NCBI RefSeq assembly: GCF_000350525.1
Contig: NZ_AOCN01000015.1
Location: 62,001-126,000, forward strand
Reading direction: 5' to 3'
Length of the DNA: 64,000 nucleotides
From: Leucobacter salsicius M1-8
GTDB lineage: Bacteria; Actinomycetota; Actinomycetes; Actinomycetales; Microbacteriaceae
The translations under genes were made by a program, and so were the position numbers. This document shows positions 32,778-40,502 of the stretch, piece after piece; the stretch's first letter is position 1, and each line of letters begins with the position of its first letter. The notes under the pieces were generated by a model. It was not told the DNA's origin. It saw only the letters and a program-made list of their open reading frames with translations, and made no database searches.

Positions 32778-32806
32778 AGGGGCGTCCTGTACAGGGCGCC
32801 CCTTTT
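32778..32806 (+). terminator. Intrinsic terminator after the ABC operon
   Basis: The stem AGGGGCGTCCTG / CAGGGCGCCCCT (one G-U pair) with a short loop is followed by TTTT. It ends the 24540-32757 gene series. Confidence 0.88.
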
Positions 32807-32884
32807 GCGTGCTGGTGGGGCGAGTACCGCGCCACCAGCACAAGCCCCGCAACCGATGCTGGCCGCCAGTCCTAGGAGTCTCGA

Positions 32885-34060
32885 GTGAAACCATCGCGCT
32901 GGATCCTCATCGCCGCCCTCGCCTGCGGCGGATTCGGCATTGGTGTCAGTGAGTTTCTGGTGATGGGCCTTTTGCCTCAGATTGCCACCGATCTGTTGCC
33001 CGAGCTCATGCGCAGCCACCGCGATGCCGCGCTCGCGGCGACCGGTGGCCTTGCCTCGGCCTACGCCCTCGGCGTCGTCGTCGGCATCTTCATGACCCCG
33101 CTGCTGGTGCGCCGCATGTCTGAGCGCCACGCGCTGATGGTGTGCGCGGGGAGCATGCTGCTGTGGACTCTGCTGACCGCATTCGCGCCGACCCTCGCGT
33201 TTGCGATTGTGCTGCGGTTTCTCTCGGCGCTCACCCATGCCAGCTTCATCGGGGTGGGGGCGATGGCGGTCGCCCATCTCATGGGCTCCAACAGCTACGG
33301 CCGCGGCTCCGCGATCGTGCATGGTGGACTCGCGCTGGCCAATCTGGCGGGTGTCCCTGCCCTCACGGCCCTCGGGTCGGTCGTGGACTGGCGGACCATT
33401 CTGGGGGCCTGCACGCTGTTCTTTGCGGCTCCGTTCGCGGCCTTGATCGCGATCGATGTTCCGGATCGTGGCCATGCCGCCGTGGCGAAGAGCACAGCCC
33501 GCATCCGACGGCGCAGCCTGCTGCTCGTCCTGGGAGCCGCGGTGGTCTCTGCGGCAGGCGGTTTTGCCATCGTGACCTACGTGGCACCCGTGACGCTGTG
33601 GGCAAGAGGCGGCGATGCATGGCTCAGCGCCGCGATTGCGATGCTGGCCTTCGGTATCGGCATGAACATCGGCAACTTTGTGGCGGGGCTCGTCGCTGAT
33701 CGGGCCGCCGGCCTCGCGTTTGGCGGTGCGATCTTTGCGGGCGCGGCGGGCGCGGCCCTGCTGGTCGTCCCGGGCATCGGGGGAGTCGGAGCCGGTCTGG
33801 GCGTGCTCCTCATTGGTGTGCTGCTGGGCGGCCAGGGCCCGGCCGGTCAGGTGCTCTACCTGCGTGAGCTTGCCCGCTTTCCCCGACTGGCGTCGTCGTT
33901 GCCTTCGGGTACGGGAAACATGGGCAGCTTTGTGGGCGCACTCGTCGGTGCCGGGTTGCTGGCGGGCTTCGGCCCGGCGGCGGTCCCGGTTGGGGCGATC
34001 GCGCTGCTGGGAGCTGGCCTGCTGATCTTCGTGATCTACGCGCGGGTCGCGCGGCGCTAA
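32885..34060 (+). CDS. MFS transporter (AraJ/YdhP-like efflux group)
   Basis: A 391-aa, 12-TM major facilitator. GGFGIGVSEFLVMGLLPQIATDL in TM1, LASAYALGVVVGIFMTPLLVRRMSERHALMV around TM2-3 and LRFLSALTHASFIGVGAMAVAHLMG in TM4 fit the DHA1 group of AraJ/YdhP-type exporters (arabinose, purine or drug efflux). The GTG start at 32885 has AGGAG eight bases upstream. It lies between the two operator-controlled catabolic operons and has no obvious operator of its own. It may export a sugar or cyclitol by-product, or be unrelated. Confidence 0.85.
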   Translation: MKPSRWILIAALACGGFGIGVSEFLVMGLLPQIATDLLPELMRSHRDAALAATGGLASAYALGVVVGIFMTPLLVRRMSERHALMVCAGSMLLWTLLTAFAPTLAFAIVLRFLSALTHASFIGVGAMAVAHLMGSNSYGRGSAIVHGGLALANLAGVPALTALGSVVDWRTILGACTLFFAAPFAALIAIDVPDRGHAAVAKSTARIRRRSLLLVLGAAVVSAAGGFAIVTYVAPVTLWARGGDAWLSAAIAMLAFGIGMNIGNFVAGLVADRAAGLAFGGAIFAGAAGAALLVVPGIGGVGAGLGVLLIGVLLGGQGPAGQVLYLRELARFPRLASSLPSGTGNMGSFVGALVGAGLLAGFGPAAVPVGAIALLGAGLLIFVIYARVARR

Positions 34061-34116
34061 CCCGGGCGCCTCGATCTGTGCGCGAAGCGGCGCGCCGGAT
34101 CACATCCCTCGGTGGC

Positions 34117-34160
34117 TTGACACCCAGGTCTTTATGTACTTACAATTTGGACCGGTCCAT
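34117..34160 (+). promoter_or_regulatory. Second promoter with the TGGACCGGTCCA operator
   Basis: TTGACA (34117-34122), an 18-bp spacer and TACAAT (34141-34146) are followed by TTTGGACCGGTCCATTT. CTTACAATTTGGACCGGTCC is identical to the site at 24472-24491; the last arm diverges (CATTT here against CAAATT). Spacing between -35, -10 and operator is the same at both promoters. Confidence 0.88.
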
Positions 34161-34225
34161 TTCTTTCGGGAGTGGGCCACGCAACGGCGCACTTGGTGCC
34201 TGACACCTCGACGAAAGATACGACT

Positions 34226-35464
34226 ATGCAGACGAACGAAGACGGCACCATTACGATCGGCGTCGGCCTCATCAGCGTGGGCTGGATGGGCCAGCTGCAC
34301 AGCCGGGCTTACTCGAACTTGCGCTACGCATACCCCGATCTCGGCATCAAAACTCGCCTCGTGCACGCCGCCGACACCGCACCCGCCCGCGCGCAGGAGG
34401 CCGTCGAGGTGCTCGGCTATGAGCGCGCCTCGGCCGATTACCACGAGGTCTTGAACGACCCCGAGGTCGACGTCGTCTCGATCTGCGCCCCTAACTTCCT
34501 GCACGCTGAGATCGCGGTCGCCGCGGCCAACGCCGGCAAGCACTTCTGGGTTGAAAAGCCCGTGGGCCGCGGCGAAGATGAGACCCGCGCCGTCTCCGAG
34601 GCCGCCGCTGCAGCTGGCGTTGTCAGCACCATCGGCTTCAACTACCGTCACGCGCCCGCGATCGAGCACCTCAAGCAGCTCATCGCCGACGGCGACCTCG
34701 GCCGCATCACCAACGTGCGCGGCCACATGTTTGCCGATTACTCGGCCGATCCCCGCGGTGCACTTTCCTGGCGCTTCATTCGCAATCTTGCAGGCTCGGG
34801 CGTACTCGGCGACCTGATGGGACACCTCGTCGACCTCGTGCAGTACAGCCTGGGCCCCATCGCCGAGGTCAGCGCCGTCACCTCCACCGTCTACACCGAG
34901 CGCCCCGAGCTACCCATGGGTACCGGCACCCACTTCGCCCTGATCGAGGACGGCGAGATGAAGCCCGTCGAGAACGAGGACTACGCTGCCATGCTCGTGC
35001 GGCTTTCGGATGACGCGGCCGCTCCCGGCATCGTGGGCACGCTCGAGGCTTCGCGCGTCGCCGTCGGCCCGCGCGCCAGCTACGGCATCGAGATCTACGG
35101 CACCAACGGCTCGGCCCACTGGGACTTTGAACGCATGAACGAACTGCACATCTCGAGCGGCCTCGGCGCCGCGCACCAGGGCTACACCCGCGTCATGGCG
35201 AGCCCGGGCATGGGCGACTTCGGTCGCTTCCAGCCCGGCGCCGGCACCTCAATGGGCTACGACGACCTCAAGGTCATCGAGGCGAAGAAGTTCCTGGAGG
35301 CTGTCGCGGGCCGCACCGCGGTCAACTCAAACATTCAGGACGCGCTGTCTGCTGCACAGGTGATCTCGGCGGCCGAGCGCTCGGCGGCGGGCCGCAGCTG
35401 GGAAGCCAGCGCACCCGTAGCTGGCACGACGTCGGCCACGTCGGCAACCGCGGCCAACGCCTAA
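34226..35464 (+). CDS. Long Gfo/Idh/MocA oxidoreductase (412 aa)
   Basis: A dehydrogenase of the long subgroup that includes levoglucosan dehydrogenase-like enzymes: VGLISVGWMGQLHSRAYSNLRYAYPDLG, HFWVEKPVGRGEDETRAV (catalytic Lys), GFNYRHAPAIEHLKQLIADGDLGRITNVRGHMFADYSADPRGALSWRF, and GSGVLGDLMGHLVDLVQYSLGPI with the catalytic Asp/His pair. The Ala/Thr-rich C-terminal tail (PVAGTTSATSATAANA) looks disordered. It starts at ATG 34226, which fits the Rossmann start. It is the first gene after the second GGACCGGTCC promoter and is followed by iolE. It probably oxidises a glycoside or cyclitol. Confidence 0.87.
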   Translation: MQTNEDGTITIGVGLISVGWMGQLHSRAYSNLRYAYPDLGIKTRLVHAADTAPARAQEAVEVLGYERASADYHEVLNDPEVDVVSICAPNFLHAEIAVAAANAGKHFWVEKPVGRGEDETRAVSEAAAAAGVVSTIGFNYRHAPAIEHLKQLIADGDLGRITNVRGHMFADYSADPRGALSWRFIRNLAGSGVLGDLMGHLVDLVQYSLGPIAEVSAVTSTVYTERPELPMGTGTHFALIEDGEMKPVENEDYAAMLVRLSDDAAAPGIVGTLEASRVAVGPRASYGIEIYGTNGSAHWDFERMNELHISSGLGAAHQGYTRVMASPGMGDFGRFQPGAGTSMGYDDLKVIEAKKFLEAVAGRTAVNSNIQDALSAAQVISAAERSAAGRSWEASAPVAGTTSATSATAANA

Positions 35465-35505
35465 GCCTCACGACCTCACCAACCACGACAAAGGAGTCAC
35501 ACCCA

Positions 35506-36390
35506 ATGAACGCACGCATCGCTTCCGCCCCCATCAGCTGGGGCGTCATCGAGGTCCCCGACTGGGGCGTCCAGCTCGACCGCGACCGGGTGCTCGGTGA
35601 AATGGTGTCGCTCGGCATCACCGCGACCGAGTTCGGCCCCGAGGGCTTCCTGCCCGACGCACCTGCCGATCGCGCGCGCGTGCTCGCCGAGGCCGGCCTG
35701 AGTGCTGTCGGCGGCTTCTACCCCGCGGTGCTGCACAAGTCTGCAGAGCCCGGATCGGCCGATGATCCGCTCCCCGCGATCGAGCGCGAGCTTGAGGCCT
35801 ACGTTGCTGCGGGGGCCTCGACCCTCGTGCTCGCGGCTGCCACGGGTGCCGAGGGTTACGACGCGGCACCCGTGCTGAGCGATGCCGAATGGGGCACCTT
35901 GCTCGCGAACCTCGACCGTATTCAGGGCGCAGCTGCGGCAGTGGGTGTCGTTGCGACACTGCACCCGCACCTGGGCACCCTGGTAGAGACCCCTGAGGCG
36001 GTAGCCCGCGTGATCGAGGGCTCCTCGATTGGGCTGTGCCTCGACACGGGCCACTTCACGCTGGGCGGCGGCGACCCCGTCGACCTCGTCAAGCAGCACG
36101 CAGATCGCATTGTGCACGCGCACCTCAAGGATGTCAGCGTCGCGGCGGCCGAGCGCGTGCGCGCAGGCGAGATGGATTACCGCGAGGGCGTACGACAGGG
36201 CATGTACCAGGCGCTGGGCGAGGGCGATGCCTGCGTCGGCGAGATCGTCGAGGCGCTCGTGGGCGCCGGCTACGACGGCTGGTATGTGCTTGAGCAGGAC
36301 ACCGTCGTCGAGAACGAAGAGGATGCGGCCCGTGCCCTCGAGAACGCGCGCAAGAGCGTCGCGTTCATTCGTGCGGCGGTTGCCAAGTGA
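35506..36390 (+). CDS. iolE: Inosose dehydratase-like TIM barrel (IolE type)
   Basis: A 294-aa protein starting MNARIASAPISWGVIEVPDWGVQLDRDRVLGEM, the typical IolE opening. Metal-site regions are TEFGPEGFLP, VVATLHPHLGTLVETPEAVARVIEG, SIGLCLDTGHFTLGGGDPVDLVK (Asp/His), VHAHLKDVSV and GWYVLEQDTVV (Glu). IolE dehydrates 2-keto-myo-inositol to the trihydroxycyclohexanedione used by IolD. AAGGAGTC lies before the ATG. Its stop overlaps the next GTG start by four bases. Under the same operator as iolD paralog 2, it supplies the expected preceding step. Confidence 0.87.
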   Translation: MNARIASAPISWGVIEVPDWGVQLDRDRVLGEMVSLGITATEFGPEGFLPDAPADRARVLAEAGLSAVGGFYPAVLHKSAEPGSADDPLPAIERELEAYVAAGASTLVLAAATGAEGYDAAPVLSDAEWGTLLANLDRIQGAAAAVGVVATLHPHLGTLVETPEAVARVIEGSSIGLCLDTGHFTLGGGDPVDLVKQHADRIVHAHLKDVSVAAAERVRAGEMDYREGVRQGMYQALGEGDACVGEIVEALVGAGYDGWYVLEQDTVVENEEDAARALENARKSVAFIRAAVAK

Positions 36391-37442
36391 CCGCGGCGCA
36401 GGCCAGCGCAGCCGCGCAGCCAGGCCAGGAAGCTCCGCTGCGCATCGGTATGCTGGGTGCCTCGCGCATCGCCGAGCTCGCCGTCATCGACGCGAGTGAG
36501 CACACGGGCGATGCGCGCGCGGCCGTCGCCGCCCGCGACCCCGAGCGCGCACGGGCCTACGCTGCCGAGCACGGCTTCGAAGGCACTCGCGACGACTACG
36601 CCGAGCTCGTCGCCGACGACTCTCTCGATCTGATCTACATCGGCCTGCCCAACGGGCTCCACGCCGAGTGGACCGCGCAAGCGCTCGAGGCGGGCCGAGC
36701 GGTGCTCGTTGAGAAGCCATTCGCAGCCAACCTCGAGGAGTTCGACCGGGCGGCGAAGCGACTCGAAACGTCGCAGGGCTGGGCCTGGGAGGCGTTTCAC
36801 TACGCCGACCACCCGCTCATCGCGCGCGTCCTCGAACTGCTGCAGGGGGGCGAGATCGGCGAACTGCGCGAGGTCACCGTGCACATGCTCATGCCCGATC
36901 CCGGCGCCACCGACCCGCGCTGGAACTTCGACCTTGCCGGCGGCACCATGATGGACCTCGGCTGCTACGCGCTCCACGCGCTGCTCACGATCGGCGACGC
37001 GCTGGGTCACAAGGTGACCCTCGACGGTGCGAAGGCTACGACCTACGCGGCAGACGAGCGGGTCGACGCGAGTGTCGAGGCCGAGCTCACGCTCGGCGAC
37101 GCTGCAGTCACGCTGCGCACGAGCATGGAGCACGACGTCTTCGACTTCAGCCTCGAGCTCACGGGTACGAAGGGTTTGCTGTTCTCGCCCAACTTCGTGA
37201 AGCCGCAGGAGGACGACCGACTCATCGTCCGCACGACCGCGGGTGAAAGCGTCTTCGAGCGCGAGGAACGCGTCGGCACCCAGTCGTCGTACGTGTACCA
37301 GCTCGAGCGTATTCGCCGTGAGCTGCGCTCAGGCGTTCGCAACAGCGAAGACCTGGCACGCTCGCGCAACACGATGTCACTGATCGACGACATCTACACG
37401 GCCACCGGGCTGCCGCTTCGCCCCGGCCGCCTGAACGACTGA
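36387..37442 (+). CDS. Gfo/Idh/MocA oxidoreductase (351 aa)
   Basis: A dehydrogenase with an extended N-terminus before the Rossmann fold (LRIGMLGASRIAELAVIDASEHTGDARAAVAARDPERARAYAAEHGF). LVEKPFAANLEEFDRA gives the catalytic Lys and WEAFHYADHPLIARVLELLQGGEIGEL the substrate region. NFDLAGGTMMDLGCYALHALLTIG replaces the usual D-x-x-H pattern with a D-x-x-C-Y-x-x-H arrangement, as in dihydrodiol-dehydrogenase-like members. Translational coupling to iolE is seen (GTGA overlap). It probably acts on a ketone or hydroxyl of the cyclitol intermediate; the exact substrate is unknown. Confidence 0.85.
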   Translation: MTAAQASAAAQPGQEAPLRIGMLGASRIAELAVIDASEHTGDARAAVAARDPERARAYAAEHGFEGTRDDYAELVADDSLDLIYIGLPNGLHAEWTAQALEAGRAVLVEKPFAANLEEFDRAAKRLETSQGWAWEAFHYADHPLIARVLELLQGGEIGELREVTVHMLMPDPGATDPRWNFDLAGGTMMDLGCYALHALLTIGDALGHKVTLDGAKATTYAADERVDASVEAELTLGDAAVTLRTSMEHDVFDFSLELTGTKGLLFSPNFVKPQEDDRLIVRTTAGESVFEREERVGTQSSYVYQLERIRRELRSGVRNSEDLARSRNTMSLIDDIYTATGLPLRPGRLND

Positions 37443-37539
37443 ATGATTGAACGGCTGAGCTCTATACCGCCGAACAGCACATCGCTGACTCGTGGATCAC
37501 TCAATGATGGATAACTGACCGAAAATCGGGGAACACACC

Positions 37540-38346
37540 ATGCAGGCACTCATGCAGGGCAAGATCGTACTCATCACGGGCGGCACGCAGGGCCTCGGCC
37601 TCGCGATCGCCGAGGCCGCCGCCCGCGAGGGCGCGACCGGCGTCGCGATCGTGGGCCGCAGCTCGGCGAAGGCCGAGATCGCGCTTGAGGCGATTCGTGC
37701 GGCGGGATCCGGATCGCACCAATCCGCACCTGAGGCCGTTGCGATCATCGCCGACCTGAGCGTCGACGGCGAAGCCGAGCGCGCGGTCGCAGAGACCGTC
37801 GCGCGGTTCGGCCGCGTCGACAGCCTCGTGAACGCGGCGGGCGCGACGAGCCGCGGCACGCTGCTCGACACGAGCCGCGAGCTGCTGAACGAGCACCTCA
37901 CACTTAACCTCGTGGTGCCGTTCATGACCATGCAGGGGGCCGTGGCCGACATGCAAGGGCGCGGTGCGCCGGGCACGATCGTCAATATCATCACGATGGC
38001 GATGCACGGTGGGCAGCCGTACCTCGCGCCCTACGTCGCGTCGAAGGCGGGCCTTGCGGGCCTGACGAAGAACGCCGCGTTTGCGCATCGGTTCGACCGG
38101 ATCCGCATTAACGGGCTCAACATCGGATGGACTGCGACGCCCGGCGAGGCGCAAACGCAGAAGGGTTTTCACGGTGCCGCCGATAACTGGCTCGATGCAG
38201 CCTCGGCCGCGCAACCGATGGGCAAGCTCGGGCAGCCCGACGAGATTGCCGACGCGGTCGTGTTCTTGCTGAGTGAGCGCAGCGGGGTTGTCACCGGATC
38301 GATCATCGACTGGGACCAGAACGTCCCGGGCGCATACGACCAGTAA
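37540..38346 (+). CDS. Short-chain dehydrogenase/reductase with Thr at the catalytic Ser position
   Basis: A 268-aa SDR. Cofactor motif TGGTQGLG (residues 13-20), NAAGA at 98-102, YxxxK as Y165-VAS-K169. The catalytic Ser normally lies 13 residues before the Tyr; here that residue is T152 (NIITMAMHGG), an unusual but possibly functional substitution. The C-terminal SGVVTGSIIDWDQNVPGAYDQ resembles the SDR ending V-T-G, followed by a family-specific IIDWDQ. It lies in the operon after a 97-bp gap. It probably oxidises or reduces a cyclitol or sugar. A GATCCGGATC copy at 37706 encodes GSGSH within a surface loop. Confidence 0.86.
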   Translation: MQALMQGKIVLITGGTQGLGLAIAEAAAREGATGVAIVGRSSAKAEIALEAIRAAGSGSHQSAPEAVAIIADLSVDGEAERAVAETVARFGRVDSLVNAAGATSRGTLLDTSRELLNEHLTLNLVVPFMTMQGAVADMQGRGAPGTIVNIITMAMHGGQPYLAPYVASKAGLAGLTKNAAFAHRFDRIRINGLNIGWTATPGEAQTQKGFHGAADNWLDAASAAQPMGKLGQPDEIADAVVFLLSERSGVVTGSIIDWDQNVPGAYDQ

Positions 38347-38397
38347 CTTGTGTCATTGGGCAGCAGTGACATCGAAATCGGCGGCGTGAGGAGCCTC

Positions 38398-39444
38398 ATG
38401 AGAATCGGCATCATCGGTACGGGCGTCATGGGTGCGTTCCACGTCAAGCTCCTGCACGAGCAGGTGAGCGGTGCGACCGTTGCGGCAGTGGCCGACCCGG
38501 ATCTCGGGCGTGCGACCGCCGCGGTGGCTGGCATCCCCGGCGCCGTGGCATTCGCCGACCCGCGCCAGCTCATCGAGTGCACCGACGTCGACGCCGTGCT
38601 CATCGCGTCACCAGATTTCTTGCACGCCGAGCAGACGCTCGCCTGCATCGCGGCGGGCAAGCCGGCGCTGTGCGAGAAGCCGCTGTCGTACTCCGTGGAG
38701 GACGCCGAGCGCGTCACCGCAGCTCACCGCGAGGTCGTCGGTGATGGCGTTCCGCTTGTGCATCAGGGGTTCATGCGGCGCTTTGATCCGGGCTATGTCG
38801 AGCAGAAGCGTGTCGTGGACTCGGGCGTGCATGGCCGTCCCGTGATGGTGCACTCCGTGGGGCGCGGTGTAGAAACCGGCCCCGGTGCAACCGACGAATC
38901 CGTGATCTTCAACTCGGCCATTCACGACCTCGACGTCGTGCCCTGGCTGCTCGGATCGCCCGTCACCGAGGTGAGCTGGCACGCCCCCGAGACGCCAAGC
39001 TCGACCGGCGGCGGCCTGCGCGACCCCTTCTTCCTGTTGCTGCGCACCGCCGACGGCGCACTTTCGACCGTCGAGAACTCGCTCAATGCGCGTTACGGCT
39101 ACGACATGCGCTCGGAGGTGCTGTGCGAGACCGGCGCCGTCGCGATCACTGAGCCCCAGCGCATCGTGACCTCGTCGACGCTCGCCGCCACGGCAGACCT
39201 GCCCGAGGACTTTCGGCCACGCTTCGCGGAGGCCTATCGGCTCGAACTGCAGGAGTGGGTGACCGCGCTGAACGAGGGCCGGGCGCCCACACTCGCGACC
39301 GTCGAGGACGGCGCGCAGGCGACACGGGTTGCCGCTGCCGCCGTCGCGTCGATGCGCTCGGGCGGCGCATTTGTGCGAGTGGCTGCGCCCGGCGCCGGTA
39401 TCAATGCCGGTGCTGGCACCGCTTCTGTGGTTGGTGTTCGATGA
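38398..39444 (+). CDS. iolG: Gfo/Idh/MocA oxidoreductase, myo-inositol 2-dehydrogenase type
   Basis: A 348-aa IolG-type dehydrogenase: MRIGIIGTGVMGAFHVKLLHEQVSGATVAAVADPD, CEKPLSYSVEDAERV (catalytic Lys), HQGFMRRFDPGYVEQKRVVDSGVHGRPVMVHSVGRG and NSAIHDLDVVPWLLG with the Asp/His catalytic elements. The subgroup is shared with the 4920 protein. ATG 38398 is preferred because GAGGAG lies seven bases upstream; an earlier in-frame GTG or TTG would add 16 residues. Its stop overlaps the next ATG (ATGA). Together with IolE and IolD under one operator type it would give the first three steps of inositol catabolism. Confidence 0.87.
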   Translation: MRIGIIGTGVMGAFHVKLLHEQVSGATVAAVADPDLGRATAAVAGIPGAVAFADPRQLIECTDVDAVLIASPDFLHAEQTLACIAAGKPALCEKPLSYSVEDAERVTAAHREVVGDGVPLVHQGFMRRFDPGYVEQKRVVDSGVHGRPVMVHSVGRGVETGPGATDESVIFNSAIHDLDVVPWLLGSPVTEVSWHAPETPSSTGGGLRDPFFLLLRTADGALSTVENSLNARYGYDMRSEVLCETGAVAITEPQRIVTSSTLAATADLPEDFRPRFAEAYRLELQEWVTALNEGRAPTLATVEDGAQATRVAAAAVASMRSGGAFVRVAAPGAGINAGAGTASVVGVR

Positions 39445-40502
39445 CCGCCCCCGCGCTGCGCCCGACCGGCCTGCCCGCGCCGCAGGTTCCCGATCCAATG
39501 CACGGTCCCGCCCTGCGCTGGGCCGTCCTCGGCACCGGATGGATCGCCGATCGCTTCGTCGAGGCGCTGCAGCAGAACACGAACCAGCGGGTGGTCGCGG
39601 TGGGCTCGCGCACGCTGGACCGCGCCGCCGAGTTCGCGAGCGCCCGCGGCATCGCCGAGGCCTACGGCTCCTACGAAGAGCTCGTGGCCGCAGGCGTCAA
39701 CGTGGTCTATGTCGCCACGGGGCACCTCGACCATCTGGCCCACGCGACCCTCGCGCTCGAGGCGGGCAAACCCGTGCTCGTGGAGAAGCCAATGACGCCG
39801 CGCCTGGCCGACACCCGCGCGATCGTCGCGCTCGCCCGCGAGAAGGGGCTGTTCGCGATGGAGGCGGTGTGGACCCTCGCGCTGCCGCGCTACTCAGTGG
39901 TCCGCCAGGTGATCGAGTCGGGCATGCTCGGAGAGGTTCACGAGGTGCACGCCAACCTGGGCGAGCGGCTCATCGATCACCACCGCGCGATGGACCCCGC
40001 GCAGGGCGGCGGGGCCATGAACGACATCGGCTCGTACACGATGATGTTCGCCAATGAGATGCTGCCCGGCCTCACCGTACAAGCGGCCAGGGGTACGCGG
40101 GGACCGCGATCCGGATCAGACACCGCGGGTACCGAGGCCGCGATCGCCCAGTTCCACGCCCTGCTCGGCAACGACGCGGGGCAGATTGCGACCGTGAGCG
40201 CATCAATGTTTGGCGACACCCCCACGACCGCGTATATCGCGGGTTCGGAGGCGACGCTCGCGCTTGAGGCGCCGTTCTACCAGCCAGGACCGGTCACCGT
40301 GCGGTTTCACGACGGCGAGGTGTTGCGGTACAACGAGCCCGCGCTCGCCCACTCCCAACTGTTCTGGGAGGCGCTCGAGGTGGCGCGGTGCATCGACGCC
40401 GGGCTCACGGAGTCACCGCTGCGGCCGCTGGACCGCACGCTCGAGACGGTCGCGCTCATGGAGCAGGCCCGCGAACTCATGGGTGACTCGCTGGCGCACT
40501 AG
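39441..40502 (+). CDS. Gfo/Idh/MocA oxidoreductase (dihydrodiol-dehydrogenase-like)
   Basis: A 353-aa dehydrogenase of the shorter, dihydrodiol-dehydrogenase-like subgroup: LRWAVLGTGWIADRFVEALQQNTNQRVVAVGSRTLDRAAEFA, VLVEKPMTPRLADTRAI (catalytic Lys), EAVWTLALPRYSVVRQVIESGMLGEVHEVHANLGERL, and GGGAMNDIGSYTMMFANEML, where the D-x-G-x-Y pattern replaces the Asp/His pair. It is the last gene of the operon and starts inside the preceding stop codon (ATGA). Its stop overlaps the convergent amidase gene by four bases. A GATCCGGATC copy at 40108 encodes PRSGSDT. Substrate unknown. Confidence 0.85.
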   Translation: MTAPALRPTGLPAPQVPDPMHGPALRWAVLGTGWIADRFVEALQQNTNQRVVAVGSRTLDRAAEFASARGIAEAYGSYEELVAAGVNVVYVATGHLDHLAHATLALEAGKPVLVEKPMTPRLADTRAIVALAREKGLFAMEAVWTLALPRYSVVRQVIESGMLGEVHEVHANLGERLIDHHRAMDPAQGGGAMNDIGSYTMMFANEMLPGLTVQAARGTRGPRSGSDTAGTEAAIAQFHALLGNDAGQIATVSASMFGDTPTTAYIAGSEATLALEAPFYQPGPVTVRFHDGEVLRYNEPALAHSQLFWEALEVARCIDAGLTESPLRPLDRTLETVALMEQARELMGDSLAH

